DNA of 64,000 nt, taken from the NCBI RefSeq assembly GCF_900142385.1, contig NZ_FRAQ01000001.1, positions 434,001-498,000 on the forward strand, in the 5' to 3' direction. A program made the position numbers and the translations under genes. The stretch comes from Marinobacter antarcticus (GTDB taxonomy: Bacteria; Pseudomonadota; Gammaproteobacteria; Pseudomonadales; Oleiphilaceae). Positions 17,599-26,731 of this stretch are shown one piece after another; the first letter of the stretch is position 1, and every line of letters begins with the position of its first letter. The notes under the pieces were generated by a model. It was given only the letters and a program-made list of their open reading frames with translations, did no database searches and was not told where the DNA came from.

Positions 17599-18354
17599 AT
17601 GTTCCTGAACTGGCTAGCGAAACATCTCGCCGCTTACCTTTCCAAGCAAGTGGCGCAGCATTCGGTGCCCACTTCAACCTATGAAGCTCTGGGAAAGGCT
17701 CTCAGGCCGGGAGATGTTCTGCTTGTAGAGGGGGATACACGCATCAGCGTGGCAATAAAATACCTGACCCAGTCAACGTGGTCTCATGCGGCACTCTACC
17801 TGGGGCCGGATGCGGGCTTGGGAACCTCGGAATACGGTGAGCCACAAACTCTGATTGAAGCGGATCTCGAGTTCGGCATTCGCCCGCTGTCGCTATCCTT
17901 TTACCGTAACAGCCATACCCGCATCTGCCGCCCTGTGGGGCTTGATGACGAGAACATTCGCACGCTCACCGATTACGCCCTGAGCCGGCTGGGGCACCAG
18001 TACGATATGAAGAATGTATTTGATCTTGCGCGTTATCTTATCCAGACACCACCGGTTCCTGCACGGCACAGATACAAGCTGCTGTCATTTGGAAGCGGAG
18101 ACCCGACACGGGCTATCTGTTCCACATTCATTGCGGAGGGTTTTCAGCGCCTGCGCTATCCGATACTTCCGACCATCGACACAATACCCTCCGACGACCC
18201 GAACTGTGCAAGCTGTATTCGTGAGCACTACCGGATCCGGCAAACATCCCTGTTCACACCGAGGGATTTTGATGCATCTCCGTATTTCCGGATTATCAAA
18301 CCAACTCTGGAAAGCAGCTTCGATTTCAGAGCCATCAACTGGGCAGATCTGTAA
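17599..18354 (+). CDS. YiiX-like permuted papain-fold (NlpC/P60 superfamily) hydrolase
   Basis: A 251-residue protein. The sequence LRPGDVLLVEGDTRISVAIKYLTQSTWSHAALYLGP (about 36-71) is the signature of the permuted NlpC/P60 group, with the catalytic histidine in WSHAALY. The nucleophile is expected in AICSTFIAEGFQRL (about 172-185). Members act as amidases or lipid hydrolases. No signal peptide is clear; the N-terminus MFLNWLAKHLAAYLSKQV is amphipathic and may associate with the membrane. GGAGTGAAG precedes the start. It stands alone between the small peptide and the PEBP gene. Confidence 0.8.
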   Translation: MFLNWLAKHLAAYLSKQVAQHSVPTSTYEALGKALRPGDVLLVEGDTRISVAIKYLTQSTWSHAALYLGPDAGLGTSEYGEPQTLIEADLEFGIRPLSLSFYRNSHTRICRPVGLDDENIRTLTDYALSRLGHQYDMKNVFDLARYLIQTPPVPARHRYKLLSFGSGDPTRAICSTFIAEGFQRLRYPILPTIDTIPSDDPNCASCIREHYRIRQTSLFTPRDFDASPYFRIIKPTLESSFDFRAINWADL

Positions 18355-18377
18355 TCTGCCTCAGCCGCGCGCTGACC

Positions 18378-19001
18378 TTAGCGCAGGTCCGGATTCAACG
18401 TGTAGGTTCCGGTAACCCTGGCACTGGCCAGAACATGGCCGGCCATGGCGTTACGCACCGCCTCACCGTCAAACTCTCCGGAAAGACCAAGTGATTCCAC
18501 ATCCAGTGCATGCACTTCGTAGTGATAGTGGTGCAGCAACTCATCATTCCAGGGCGGGCAGGGGCCGTCGTAGCCGCAGTAGGTGCCTGCCATATCAGGG
18601 TTACCGGCCAGAAACTGGGTAAAGTTATTTACGCCGCGCAAGCCCACCGGGCCGAGACCTCCGTCTTTACCTTTGGGCAAAACGCCATCGCTGTCTTCGC
18701 CTTCCGGAATCCGGCTGATGCTGGCGGGAATATCCACCAACAACCAGTGGAAAAAATCCACCCGTGGAATATCTTTTGAAACCGTTTTGCCTTCCTGGTT
18801 TGCATCATCTGCCACACTGGGCACATCCGGATCAAACATCATAACCACAAAGCTTTTCGTGCCTTCCGGTGCACCTTCCCAGAACATGTCCGGGTTCCGG
18901 TTGGGGCCAAAGCTCATGTGATCTTCCGGGTTGAACACGCCGAACGCGAATATCTCCGGGACCGGCTTGCCCTCTTCAATACCCTCAACGTTCAGTTTCA
19001 T
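18378..19001 (-). CDS. YbhB/YbcL family phosphatidylethanolamine-binding-like protein
   Basis: A 207-residue soluble PEBP/Raf-kinase-inhibitor-like protein. Diagnostic segments are SFVVMMFDPDVPS (about 49-61), FFHWLLVDIPASISRIPEGE (about 83-102) and YCGYDGPCPPWNDELLHHYHYEVHALD (about 143-169). The DPD and HW residues form the anion pocket. No signal sequence is present, so it is cytoplasmic. The biochemical role of bacterial homologues is unclear. AGGAGAAAG precedes the ATG. It is convergent with the YiiX-like gene and divergent from the ankyrin gene. Confidence 0.92.
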   Translation of the reverse strand: MKLNVEGIEEGKPVPEIFAFGVFNPEDHMSFGPNRNPDMFWEGAPEGTKSFVVMMFDPDVPSVADDANQEGKTVSKDIPRVDFFHWLLVDIPASISRIPEGEDSDGVLPKGKDGGLGPVGLRGVNNFTQFLAGNPDMAGTYCGYDGPCPPWNDELLHHYHYEVHALDVESLGLSGEFDGEAVRNAMAGHVLASARVTGTYTLNPDLR

Positions 19002-19153
19002 GGCGCTTTCTCCTGTCGGTTATTGCAGTTAATTGCTGGGCTCTGTCTAAATGATTGTGCCAGAGACTAACCCATTCTGTGATAATACGTTGTATCAGCG
19101 GTATCGTACGCATGTCCAACCGACCTTCCAGTAACGCGTAAAACGGAGACCAG

Positions 19154-19486
19154 ATGAACGAGCACAAGCCCGGCCAGCCGCAACAACCAGAGAGCCAGCT
19201 GGATGAAGACGCCATCGCCTTCGCCCAGGGGATTTTTGAGCTGGCACGTAACGGCGGCACCAATATGCTGCGCCCTCTGCTGGAAGCGGGAGTACCCGCA
19301 GACATACGCACCAGCGACGGCGACAGCCTGCTGATGCTCGCCGCCGGCAACGGCCATGCAGATACGGTGCAACTTCTGTTGGAAAAAGGCGCCAACCCAG
19401 AGCTACAGGACGCAGACGGTAATACCGCTCTGAGCCTTGCCCGCGCCATGGGTGCACAGGACGTCATCAAACACCTGGAACGCTAA
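19154..19486 (+). CDS. Small ankyrin-repeat protein
   Basis: A 110-residue protein containing about two and a half ankyrin repeats: GTNMLRPLLEAGVPADIRTSDGDSLLMLAAGNGHADTVQLLLEKGANPELQDADGNTALSLARAMG. It has no signal peptide or membrane segment. Ankyrin repeats mediate protein contacts, and no partner can be named. GGAG lies five bases before the ATG. The spermidine synthase-like gene starts 28 bases after the stop, so the two are probably cotranscribed. Confidence 0.88.
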   Translation: MNEHKPGQPQQPESQLDEDAIAFAQGIFELARNGGTNMLRPLLEAGVPADIRTSDGDSLLMLAAGNGHADTVQLLLEKGANPELQDADGNTALSLARAMGAQDVIKHLER

Positions 19487-19513
19487 GCCTCCGACCTCCT
19501 CAAAGAGCACCGC

Positions 19514-20254
19514 ATGTTCAACAAAGGCGAGATTATTCACCACAGCCGGGACAAACTCGGCAGTATTCTGGTGATCGACTACCGCAAACATCGGGTACTG
19601 ACCTTCAATTCGATATTTGAGCAGAGCAAGATCGACCGGCGATACCCCTACATTCCTGTGCACGAATATAGCCGGGCGATGCTCCTGCCAGCCGCCTTTT
19701 GCCCCCCGCAGCACGTCACCATACTGGGGCTGGGCGGCGGCGTAATGGCCAGTGCTTTTCATCACCTTTATCCGGATTGCCATGTGCACGCGGTTGAACT
19801 GAGGCAGGCGGTGCTGGATGTGGCTCGGGAATACTTCGGGTTACCCGACAGCGAACGCCTGAGCGTGACCATTGCCGATGCCCGCAATGCCCTGAGCGAT
19901 CTTCCCGATGCCATTACCGATATGATCCTGGCAGACCTGTACAGCGCAGACCGTATGAGCCCAGCGCAGGCGCAGCGCCAGTTTGTAGAAAGCTGCAGCC
20001 GGGCACTGAGCCCTGGTGGTTGGCTGGTTCTGAACTACCACCGCGCGCCCGATCCCGAAGGGCCCTACTTCCGCCAGCTGAGAAAGCACTTTGCCACTCT
20101 GCTTATGTTCAAAAGCAAAACCAACAATACCGTTGTGTACGCCAGCAAACAGCCCTTCGACCCTATAAACCCGAAAGATCCCTCTCTTGCCGGCCTGGAA
20201 AAGCGGCTGCCGATCGACTGGAGCCGGCTAATGAGCAGGGTCAGCCGGCTTTGA
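19514..20254 (+). CDS. Spermidine synthase-like Rossmann methyltransferase family protein
   Basis: A 246-residue protein with the SpeE-type fold: VTILGLGGGVMASAFHHLYPDCHVHAVELRQAVLDVAREYFGL (about 68-110) holds the nucleotide-binding glycine motif and the acidic residue after beta-2. TDMILADLYSADRMSP holds the catalytic-position aspartate. It lacks the full spermidine synthase N-terminal signature, so the polyamine role is unproven; many such proteins are annotated only as SpeE-like. It follows the ankyrin gene closely. Confidence 0.8.
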   Translation: MFNKGEIIHHSRDKLGSILVIDYRKHRVLTFNSIFEQSKIDRRYPYIPVHEYSRAMLLPAAFCPPQHVTILGLGGGVMASAFHHLYPDCHVHAVELRQAVLDVAREYFGLPDSERLSVTIADARNALSDLPDAITDMILADLYSADRMSPAQAQRQFVESCSRALSPGGWLVLNYHRAPDPEGPYFRQLRKHFATLLMFKSKTNNTVVYASKQPFDPINPKDPSLAGLEKRLPIDWSRLMSRVSRL

Positions 20255-20279
20255 ATTCAACCGGGGAACTCATACCACC

Positions 20280-20840
20280 TCAGGACCACTTTTCCTGGGG
20301 CGGGGTGTAGTCCCTGAAGCCATCGAGCAGCTCTGTCGGAGTTTTCGCCACCACGATCATGTCCAAGTACTGCTGCTTTACAAACCCGGCGGCTACCATG
20401 GTTTTCACCATGTCCAGCAACGAATCATAAAATCCGTCAACGTTATAGAAAGCACAAGGTTTCCGGTGGAAACCAAGCTGGGCCCAGGTCCAGACCTCGA
20501 AGATTTCTTCCAGCGTGCCGATGCCGCCCGGCAAAGCGACAAAGCTATCGGCCAGCTCGGCCATCTTCGCCTTGCGTTCATGCATGTTGTTCACAACAAA
20601 AAGCTCGGTAAGGTCCGGGTGCGCCAGCTCCCGATTGACCAGATGCTGCGGGATAACGCCATAAACCTTGCCGCCGCTGGCAAGCACGGCATCGGCAATA
20701 ATACCCATCAGGCCGACATGCCCACCGCCAAACACCAGATCTATGCCGTTATTACCGAAGAACTCACCCAGTTCTCTGGCTTTTTCAGCGTACATCGGCT
20801 CACTACCTGAGCGAGAACCACAGTAAACTGCTACTTTCAT
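20280..20840 (-). CDS. LOG family protein (TIGR00730)
   Basis: A 186-residue Rossmann-fold protein with FGGGHVGLMGIIADA (about 38-52) and the catalytic PGGIGTLEEIFEVWTW (about 104-119), matching the PGGxGTxxE motif of LOG cytokinin-riboside phosphoribohydrolases. Bacterial members hydrolyse nucleoside 5'-monophosphates to base and ribose phosphate; the physiological role here is not clear. AGGAAAGT precedes the ATG. It is convergent with the SpeE-like gene and divergent from ndh. Confidence 0.93.
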   Translation of the reverse strand: MKVAVYCGSRSGSEPMYAEKARELGEFFGNNGIDLVFGGGHVGLMGIIADAVLASGGKVYGVIPQHLVNRELAHPDLTELFVVNNMHERKAKMAELADSFVALPGGIGTLEEIFEVWTWAQLGFHRKPCAFYNVDGFYDSLLDMVKTMVAAGFVKQQYLDMIVVAKTPTELLDGFRDYTPPQEKWS

Positions 20841-20972
20841 ACTTTCCTGTCTCTTGCTGTGTGTCTAAATAATCGATACGTGTTCCGACCAATTGTGCCG
20901 ACGGCACAGGCCGCGTTAGTATTATTATGGCAGTGTTAGTATCCTACCTTGTAAGCAGGCCCCAGTGACGAC

Positions 20973-21004
20973 AGCCAAGCGTTTTTCTGAAAGAGCGCTT
21001 GGCT
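20973..21004 (+). terminator. Hairpin with T-rich tail in the ndh leader
   Basis: AGCCAAGCG (20973-20981) pairs with CGCTTGGCT (20996-21004), followed by TTCTTTACTT. It ends 25 bases before the ndh ATG. It looks like a weak intrinsic terminator inside a 5' leader, so it could act as an attenuator, or it may end a short upstream transcript. Confidence 0.45.
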
Positions 21005-21029
21005 TTCTTTACTTACAGGCCTGATTGCT

Positions 21030-22340
21030 ATGGATAATCTTCACCATATTGTTGTAGTCGGCGGCGGTGCCGGCGGTCTCGAACTTGTTACCAGCCTGGG
21101 CAAGAAGCTTGGTAAAAAGCGCAAAGCACGCATCACCCTCGTTGATGCAGGGCTGACTCACGTCTGGAAACCTCTGCTGCACGAAGTTGCATCCGGTTCT
21201 CTGGACGCCAGCTCCAACGAAATCAACTACCGGGCCCACGCCAGCAAGCACCACTACGAATTCCAGCTTGGGTGCATGAGTGGCCTGAACCGTGAAACCA
21301 AAGAACTGGTGATAGCGCCCTTTCTCGATAGAGATGGCGCAGAGGTGGTTCCCGAACGTCACCTGCAATACGATACGCTGGTTATCGCTGTTGGCAGCAC
21401 TGCCAATGATTTTGGCACCCCTGGCGCTCAGGAAAACTGCCTGTTCCTGGACGGCCTGAAACAGGCTCAGCGCTTTCATGACTTACTGCTCAACGCTTTC
21501 TTGCGCAAAAACCATGAAGCCCTGCAGGGCCGGGATCATATACTGAACATCAGCATTATAGGGGCAGGTGCCACGGGCGTTGAGCTGGCTGCTGAACTGA
21601 GGTTGGCCTCACGAGAATTGCCGGTGTACGGCATGAACCACCTGAAAGCCTCCGATGTCTGCATCACCGTGATCGAGGCAGCCGATCGGATTCTGCCTGC
21701 ACTGCCCGGCCGGCTCTCGGCAGCAGCTACCAAGGAACTTGGGCACCAGCATGTGAACGTTCTGAACGGCCAGCCCGTAAGCGAAATTCGCCCCGGTGTT
21801 GTTGTGCTGAAAGATGGCACGGAGCTGCCCTCGGAAATGACCGTTTGGGCCGCCGGCATCAAGGCACCAGCGTTTCTGGCCAACCTCGATGGCCTGGAAT
21901 CCAACCGTGGCAACCAACTGGTGGTGCACCAGACCCTGCAAACCACCCAGGATACCGATATATTTGCCTTCGGCGACTGCGCCGCCTGCCCCCAACCGAA
22001 TTCCGACCGGCCCGTCGCCCCCCGCGCCCAGGCTGCCCACCAGCAAGCCGATGCCTTGTTTGAAACTCTGTGCAACCGGCTGGAAGGCAAAGACGCCGTA
22101 CCCTTTGTTTACAACGACTACGGCTCGCTGATCAACTTCAGCCGCTATACCACTGTAGGCAACCTGATGGGCAATCTCTCTGGCCGCAGCATGTACATCG
22201 AAGGCAAAGTCGCCCGGCTATTTTATGTATCGCTGTACCGCATGCACCAGGTGGCTCTGCATGGCTTTTTACGCACTGCCGTGATTTGGTTTATGGACAA
22301 GATGAACCGGGCGATGCAGCCGAGGTTGAAGTTGCATTGA
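21030..22340 (+). CDS. ndh: Type II NADH dehydrogenase (NDH-2)
   Basis: A 436-residue FAD enzyme that passes electrons from NADH to quinone without pumping protons. The FAD motif is VVVGGGAGGLELVTSLG (about 8-24), the NAD motif ISIIGAGATGVELAAELR (about 173-190), and the second FAD-contact block DTDIFAFGDCAACPQP (about 308-323). QAAHQQADALF lies where NDH-2 binds quinone. The C-terminal segment (GFLRTAVIWFMDKMNRAMQPRL) is amphipathic and fits peripheral membrane attachment. Length and motif spacing match E. coli Ndh. It is monocistronic, with a hairpin in its leader. Confidence 0.95.
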   Translation: MDNLHHIVVVGGGAGGLELVTSLGKKLGKKRKARITLVDAGLTHVWKPLLHEVASGSLDASSNEINYRAHASKHHYEFQLGCMSGLNRETKELVIAPFLDRDGAEVVPERHLQYDTLVIAVGSTANDFGTPGAQENCLFLDGLKQAQRFHDLLLNAFLRKNHEALQGRDHILNISIIGAGATGVELAAELRLASRELPVYGMNHLKASDVCITVIEAADRILPALPGRLSAAATKELGHQHVNVLNGQPVSEIRPGVVVLKDGTELPSEMTVWAAGIKAPAFLANLDGLESNRGNQLVVHQTLQTTQDTDIFAFGDCAACPQPNSDRPVAPRAQAAHQQADALFETLCNRLEGKDAVPFVYNDYGSLINFSRYTTVGNLMGNLSGRSMYIEGKVARLFYVSLYRMHQVALHGFLRTAVIWFMDKMNRAMQPRLKLH

Positions 22341-22592
22341 TAGACTCAACAATGGTGCTCCAGTGAAGGCAGCGGAATGACAACAAGAAAGAAATGATGG
22401 TTTCATGAGAATTGGAAAGGCAACAAAGCAACAGCCATATCCACGAGACATTTCTGGAACGAAGCGGAACCACAATTGAGCTGCCAGGTAAGTTTTCGCC
22501 ATCGCCAGAATTTATACGCTGGCATCGTGAACGCCTTTTCATACAGTGAAAAAGTATAGAAGGATGCGATGCTTAAGCTTGCAAAGCACATT

Positions 22593-23195
22593 TTAAACGT
22601 CGAGCCACTCTGGGCTTTTGTGAAAAACCCCATTCACCCAATACTCATCCCGCCCCGGCCTGCGATCAGCGGTTTGCCAGATCGTTATCTTTTTGAGCTG
22701 CTGTAAAGCCCTTGCCCAGCTTTCCAGTTGCACCTCAGTAGCGTCGGTAAAGTCGCGGCCATTGTGTTCGCGCTGGCCCTCACCACGTTTGAAGCTCACG
22801 TATAAAACGCCGCCGGGCTTCAGAGCCTGCCAGAGTTTCGCCAGTGCCTGGGGTATCTGTTGCAAAGGGAGATGGAGCAGGCTGGCGCAGGCCCATATGC
22901 CATCGTAGACCTGATATTCGCTAACCTGATCAAACGTGCGAACGGAAACGGGGTGGCTTATGGCGCTGGATGCAAGATCGGCCAGCTTCTCGGAGGCATC
23001 GAAGGCGGTAACGCGATAGCCTCGGGCCAGAAACTCGCGGGAGTCCCGGCCGGAACCGCAGCCAGCGTCAAAAATGTGGGCGTTTTCGGGCAAGTGGGGT
23101 AAAAACCCATCGTACAACGCAGACATATCCACGTGCAGCGTTTCATTCAGAAACGCCTGTGCATGCTTGTTGTAGTAGGCAACCGATTGGCTCAT
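22593..23195 (-). CDS. Class I SAM-dependent methyltransferase
   Basis: A 200-residue protein from ATG at 23193-23195, with AGGAAG nine bases upstream; the open frame extends further but without a start signal. The SAM motif is AHIFDAGCGSGRDSREFLARGY (about 39-60), followed by AFDASEKLADLA and VYDGIWACASLLHLP. The fold and size resemble the small UbiE/Tam-like methyltransferases. YVSFKRGEGQREHNGRDFTDAT is a conserved block in this subgroup. The substrate is unknown. The 252-base gap to ndh holds nothing I recognise. Confidence 0.88.
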   Translation of the reverse strand: MSQSVAYYNKHAQAFLNETLHVDMSALYDGFLPHLPENAHIFDAGCGSGRDSREFLARGYRVTAFDASEKLADLASSAISHPVSVRTFDQVSEYQVYDGIWACASLLHLPLQQIPQALAKLWQALKPGGVLYVSFKRGEGQREHNGRDFTDATEVQLESWARALQQLKKITIWQTADRRPGRDEYWVNGVFHKSPEWLDV

Positions 23196-23601
23196 ACCGG
23201 GAAACTTCCTTTTATTATCGTCAGAGCACAATACAGTCTTGCCTGCGTCGAACGAAGACAAAGGCGTTATTGTGATCAAGCCGTCCCTCAAGAAGTACGG
23301 TATTTTTTCCGCCGAAAGCCCTCGGGGGAATGGTGCGTCCATGAACCACATAGTGGCCGTTTGCATTTCCCGGCCCACACTCACCTGATTTGTAAAAATG
23401 ATTAAACGCTATTCGGCTCGGGAAGCGATCCGCCTGAATCTGTCTTTAACATGGCTCCGACATCGATGATTTGCCACCTATCAAGATGCGTAAAGGTTAT
23501 TCTTACTTGCGCCCTGTAACGTGGCGACGGAGCAGGGTGAACAATCTGCTATTCACTCTTGCTTGTCTACTGGGCCTGCGATGGGCAAAATTGAGGGGCG
23601 A
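23196..23601. other. Intergenic region without a recognised gene
   Basis: Between the methyltransferase start and the tRNA 3' end. The methyltransferase reading frame stays open leftward to 23384, but without a ribosome site and with poor similarity to a protein. I see no tRNA terminator with a clear T-run, no repeat and no further gene here. Confidence 0.5.
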
Positions 23602-23675
23602 TGGAGCGGGTGATGGGAATCGAACCCACGTGTGCAGCTTGGGAAGCTGCCGTTCTACCATTGAACTACACCCGC
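23602..23675 (-). tRNA. tRNA-Gly (anticodon CCC)
   Basis: A 74-base cloverleaf read on the minus strand. The acceptor stem GCGGGTG pairs with CACCCGC, the D-arm is AGTTCAATGGTAGAAC, and the anticodon stem GCAGC/GCTGC encloses loop TTCCCAA. The T-arm contains GGGTTCGATTCCC, and CCA is encoded. The anticodon CCC reads GGG. It closely resembles E. coli glyU. Confidence 0.96.
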
Positions 23676-23697
23676 CAGAAGGCGTGACTACCCGCGC

Positions 23698-23727
23698 AAT
23701 ATAAGCGCTTCAGCCGGTCCCCGGCAA
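23698..23727 (-). promoter_or_regulatory. Predicted promoter of tRNA-Gly
   Basis: On the minus strand -35 TTGCCG (23722-23727), 18-base spacer, -10 TATATT (23698-23703), followed by GCGCGG, a GC-rich discriminator typical of stringently controlled stable-RNA promoters. It ends 22 bases before the tRNA 5' end. Confidence 0.6.
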
Positions 23728-23748
23728 GCATTCTCTTTCGGAGTTCTG

Positions 23749-25473
23749 ATGGATCCAACGCTCACCCTGGTAGGTGCCCTGATGATTGTCATCAGCATCG
23801 TTCTGAGCCCGCTTTCCAGCCGGGTCGGTATGCCGGTACTGCTGATTTTTCTGGTGGTGGGCATGATGATGGGCAAAGACGGCCCAGGCGGTATTGAGTT
23901 CGACGATTTCCAGCTCTCTTTCCTTGTCGCTAATCTGGCGCTCGGCGTTATCCTGCTTGATGGCGGCATGCGCACCCGGGCAGAAACCTTCCGTGTGGGT
24001 TTGAAACCCGCACTGGTATTGGCAACTTTTGGTGTTGCCATGACGGCCTTGGGGGCTGCATTCGTCGCCTGGCTGGTGTTCGATCTGCACTGGATGACGG
24101 CCCTGCTCATCGGCTCCATCATCTCATCAACCGACGCGGCAGCCGTATTTTCACTGTTGCAGGGTCGTGGACTGCACTTGAATGAGCGTGTAAGCGCCAC
24201 CCTGGAAATTGAATCCGGCAGCAACGACCCTATGGCGATCTTCCTGACGCTGATGATGGTCACGCTGATTACCAGCGGTGGCGAACACGCTGTCCAGGAC
24301 TCGCTGATTCTGCTGATAAAGCAGTTCAGCATTGGCGGCGTTGGCGGTATCGTCGGCGGTTTTCTGATTGCTGAGCTGGCCAATCGCATTCGCCTGACTC
24401 CGTCTCTTTATCCACTGCTGGTGGTCGCCGCCGGTATTCTGGTGTTTTCTGCCATCAACGCCCTCGGCGGCAGCGGGTTTCTGGCCATCTACCTGTGTGG
24501 CGTTGTGATTGGCAACCGCCAGGTACGGATGATGCCCATGATTCTCCAGGTACACGATGGTCTGGCATGGCTGGCCCAGCTCTGTCTGTTCCTGATTCTT
24601 GGCTTACTGGTTAATCCGTCCGACCTGCTTCCTCTGGCTGGAAGCGGCCTGATACTGGCGCTGGCGCTGATTTTTGTGATTCGTCCATTAACCGTGCTGC
24701 TGACTCTCTGGCCCTTCGGCTTTAACCGGCGTGAGCTTGGATTTATAAGCTGGGTGGGGCTTCGTGGCGCCGTGCCCATTGTTCTGGCCCTTTTCCCGAT
24801 TATTGCCGGCTTGCCCGAGGCACAGCTGGTTTTCCATGCCGCGTTTTTTATTGTGCTGGTGTCCCTGCTGGTTCAGGGAACGACCCTTACACCGCTGGCA
24901 CGTAAGCTGCGCCTGGAAATCCCTGCAAACGGCGAGCCCTTTCGACGTTTGCCGCTGGACGCGCCTGCGGCCGGGGACCACGAGCTGATGCTGTTCCCTT
25001 TACGGGGTGAAAACTGGGAAACACCAAGACTATTGGGCCAGCTGCGCTTTCCGGAAAACACTGCCGTTGCAGGGGTGTTCCGCAATCGGGTCTGCCTGCA
25101 ACCCAATGCAGATCTTGAAGTATCCAGTGGCGATATGGTCGCCATGTTTGCCACGCCCAGCGTGCTGAAGGAGTTGGGCAAGTCACTGAGTGGGCGCCAT
25201 ACACCAAAATATCTTGCAGACAGGGCGTTCTTCGGGGACTTTGTACTGAACGGAGATGCGCTACTCGGTGACGTGGAACAGGTTTATGGCATCGAATTCA
25301 ATGAGCTGCCACCGGAGTTGTCATTGGCGGAGTGCTTTGCGCGGCGCACCAAAGGTCACCCGGTTGTTGGCGATACCGTTGTTCTGGGGCCCGTTACTCT
25401 GGTGGCAAGGGCCACAGAGGCAGACCAGGTTACCAAGGTTGGTCTGAAAATGGACAAGTCACAAAATGCCTGA
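23749..25473 (+). CDS. cvrA: Potassium/proton antiporter, CPA1 family with RCK-C domain
   Basis: A 574-residue protein. About twelve membrane segments fill residues 1-395, with the exchanger motifs GMMMGKDGPGGIEFD, SIISSTDAAAVFSLL (ion-binding aspartate) and LEIESGSNDPMAIFLT. A TrkA_C (RCK-C) domain follows at about 405-485 (HELMLFPLRGENWETPRLLGQLRFPENTAVAGVFR), and a C-terminal CorC/HlyC-like domain at about 490-574. This three-part layout is that of CvrA/NhaP2, which expels K+ (or Na+) for protons in cytoplasmic volume and pH control. That fits a salt-tolerant host with ectoine genes. GGAG lies five bases upstream of the ATG. Confidence 0.92.
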   Translation: MDPTLTLVGALMIVISIVLSPLSSRVGMPVLLIFLVVGMMMGKDGPGGIEFDDFQLSFLVANLALGVILLDGGMRTRAETFRVGLKPALVLATFGVAMTALGAAFVAWLVFDLHWMTALLIGSIISSTDAAAVFSLLQGRGLHLNERVSATLEIESGSNDPMAIFLTLMMVTLITSGGEHAVQDSLILLIKQFSIGGVGGIVGGFLIAELANRIRLTPSLYPLLVVAAGILVFSAINALGGSGFLAIYLCGVVIGNRQVRMMPMILQVHDGLAWLAQLCLFLILGLLVNPSDLLPLAGSGLILALALIFVIRPLTVLLTLWPFGFNRRELGFISWVGLRGAVPIVLALFPIIAGLPEAQLVFHAAFFIVLVSLLVQGTTLTPLARKLRLEIPANGEPFRRLPLDAPAAGDHELMLFPLRGENWETPRLLGQLRFPENTAVAGVFRNRVCLQPNADLEVSSGDMVAMFATPSVLKELGKSLSGRHTPKYLADRAFFGDFVLNGDALLGDVEQVYGIEFNELPPELSLAECFARRTKGHPVVGDTVVLGPVTLVARATEADQVTKVGLKMDKSQNA

Positions 25474-25581
25474 TATCTGCACCGGATAACCATAAAAGTT
25501 AACAAAACCCCTTAACATCTGGCCAATCGGTTATGTTATAAACAGTCCTGCGTAAAAATTAATCATTGGTAAGTTAAGGTT

Positions 25582-26142
25582 ATGGCTATTCCCCGTTTAT
25601 TAATCCTGTGCCTTCTGGCTCTGTTTTTTTCAGCAAGCTTTCCGGCCTACGGCTCAGAATTGCTGGCCAAGGCAGATTCCCACATGCCGGCAAAGGACGA
25701 TGCGCTAGGCAATTCTCTGGTGGTTAACAAGGTGCTGGTAAAAAAAGAGCAGCGTCGTCTCTATCTGATGAACGGGGAAAAAGTGATCCGGAGTTACCGC
25801 ATATCGCTCGGTGATAATCCGGAGGGGCACAAGCTTTTTGAGGGCGACGAGCGCACGCCAGAAGGCGATTACACGCTGGACTGGCGTAACTCTGGCAGCG
25901 ATTTTTACAAATCCATTCACATTTCCTACCCAAGTGGAAAAGACCGTGAAATGGCGGAAAGCTGGGGTCTGGACCCCGGTGGCAGCATTATGATTCACGG
26001 CCTGCCCAATGGCGCAGAAGACATGGCGTTTGCTTATACAGGCCTCGACTGGACCAACGGCTGCATCGCCGTTAACAATCAGGAGATAGATGAAATCTGG
26101 CAACTGGTCAATGACGGAACACCCATCAGAATCCTCCCCTGA
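25582..26142 (+). CDS. Exported L,D-transpeptidase (YkuD domain)
   Basis: A 186-residue protein with signal peptide MAIPRLLILCLLALFFSASFPAYG. The YkuD domain spans about 48-186, with substrate strand RRLYLMNGEKVIRSYRISLG and the catalytic pair IHGLPNG and WTNGCIAV (Cys of the HxnSxGC-type motif). These enzymes make 3-3 peptidoglycan cross-links or attach proteins to peptidoglycan. The Lpp-like lipoprotein gene downstream makes attachment of that lipoprotein an attractive role; this is inference. TTAACA and TTATAA with an 18-base spacer upstream could be its promoter. Confidence 0.93.
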   Translation: MAIPRLLILCLLALFFSASFPAYGSELLAKADSHMPAKDDALGNSLVVNKVLVKKEQRRLYLMNGEKVIRSYRISLGDNPEGHKLFEGDERTPEGDYTLDWRNSGSDFYKSIHISYPSGKDREMAESWGLDPGGSIMIHGLPNGAEDMAFAYTGLDWTNGCIAVNNQEIDEIWQLVNDGTPIRILP

Positions 26143-26345
26143 TCATTTCTCTATGACACAAGAATTAAGTTGTTGTCACAACCTGAAAAAAATTTACGTA
26201 TACTTAGTTAACATTTCCTCTCAGAGTGTTTTACACTGTTTTACGACTCCGGTAGTCAATGCCTATCGGGCCGAAGCTGAGAGGAAGTCGTCTGAACTGA
26301 CTTTCGGACCAACAGGAAGTAATTCGATCAATAAGGGGATTTATA

Positions 26346-26627
26346 ATGCGTAAACTGACGATCGCCGGAATCGCACTGGCTACTGCTCTGACCGCAGGTT
26401 GTGCAACTACCGACCAGGGCGCTCTCGACGAAGCCAATGCAACTGCCAGCTCTGCTGAGATGACTGCAGATAAGGCAATGAACACCGCTAACAGCGCTGC
26501 CAGCTCTGCTCGTTCTGCACAGAAGACTGCAGACCAGGCCCTGGCCGCTGCTAAAGCAGCTCAGAAGTCTGCTGACGAAGCAAACGAGCGCGCTAAGCGT
26601 ATGCTCGAGCGCTCCAGCCAGAAGTAA
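26346..26627 (+). CDS. Lpp-like alanine-zipper outer membrane lipoprotein
   Basis: A 93-residue lipoprotein: signal MRKLTIAGIALATALTAGC with lipobox LTAGC (Cys19). It then forms a long alanine-rich coiled coil (A/S at heptad positions through SSAEMTADKAMNTANSAASSARSAQKTADQALAAAKAAQKSADEA). The C-terminus RMLERSSQK ends in lysine, as in Braun lipoprotein and OprI, where that lysine is joined to peptidoglycan by an L,D-transpeptidase. Length and design match OprI/Lpp. A strong terminator follows directly. An L,D-transpeptidase is encoded just upstream. Confidence 0.9.
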   Translation: MRKLTIAGIALATALTAGCATTDQGALDEANATASSAEMTADKAMNTANSAASSARSAQKTADQALAAAKAAQKSADEANERAKRMLERSSQK

Positions 26628-26646
26628 GGCTGAAGGTTAAGCACTG

Positions 26647-26676
26647 AAAAAAGGCCGGGAATCCCGGCCTTTTTTA
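26647..26676 (+). terminator. Strong intrinsic terminator after the Lpp-like gene
   Basis: AAGGCCGGGA and TCCCGGCCTT form a perfect inverted repeat with A and T runs on both sides (26645-26677). It can therefore act in both directions, serving the lipoprotein gene and the converging slipin gene. Confidence 0.9.
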
Positions 26677-26731
26677 TTTCCTCCTCATACTCCCTGCACA
26701 GCGTTTCCAACCAGCCTGATAATACGACGCG

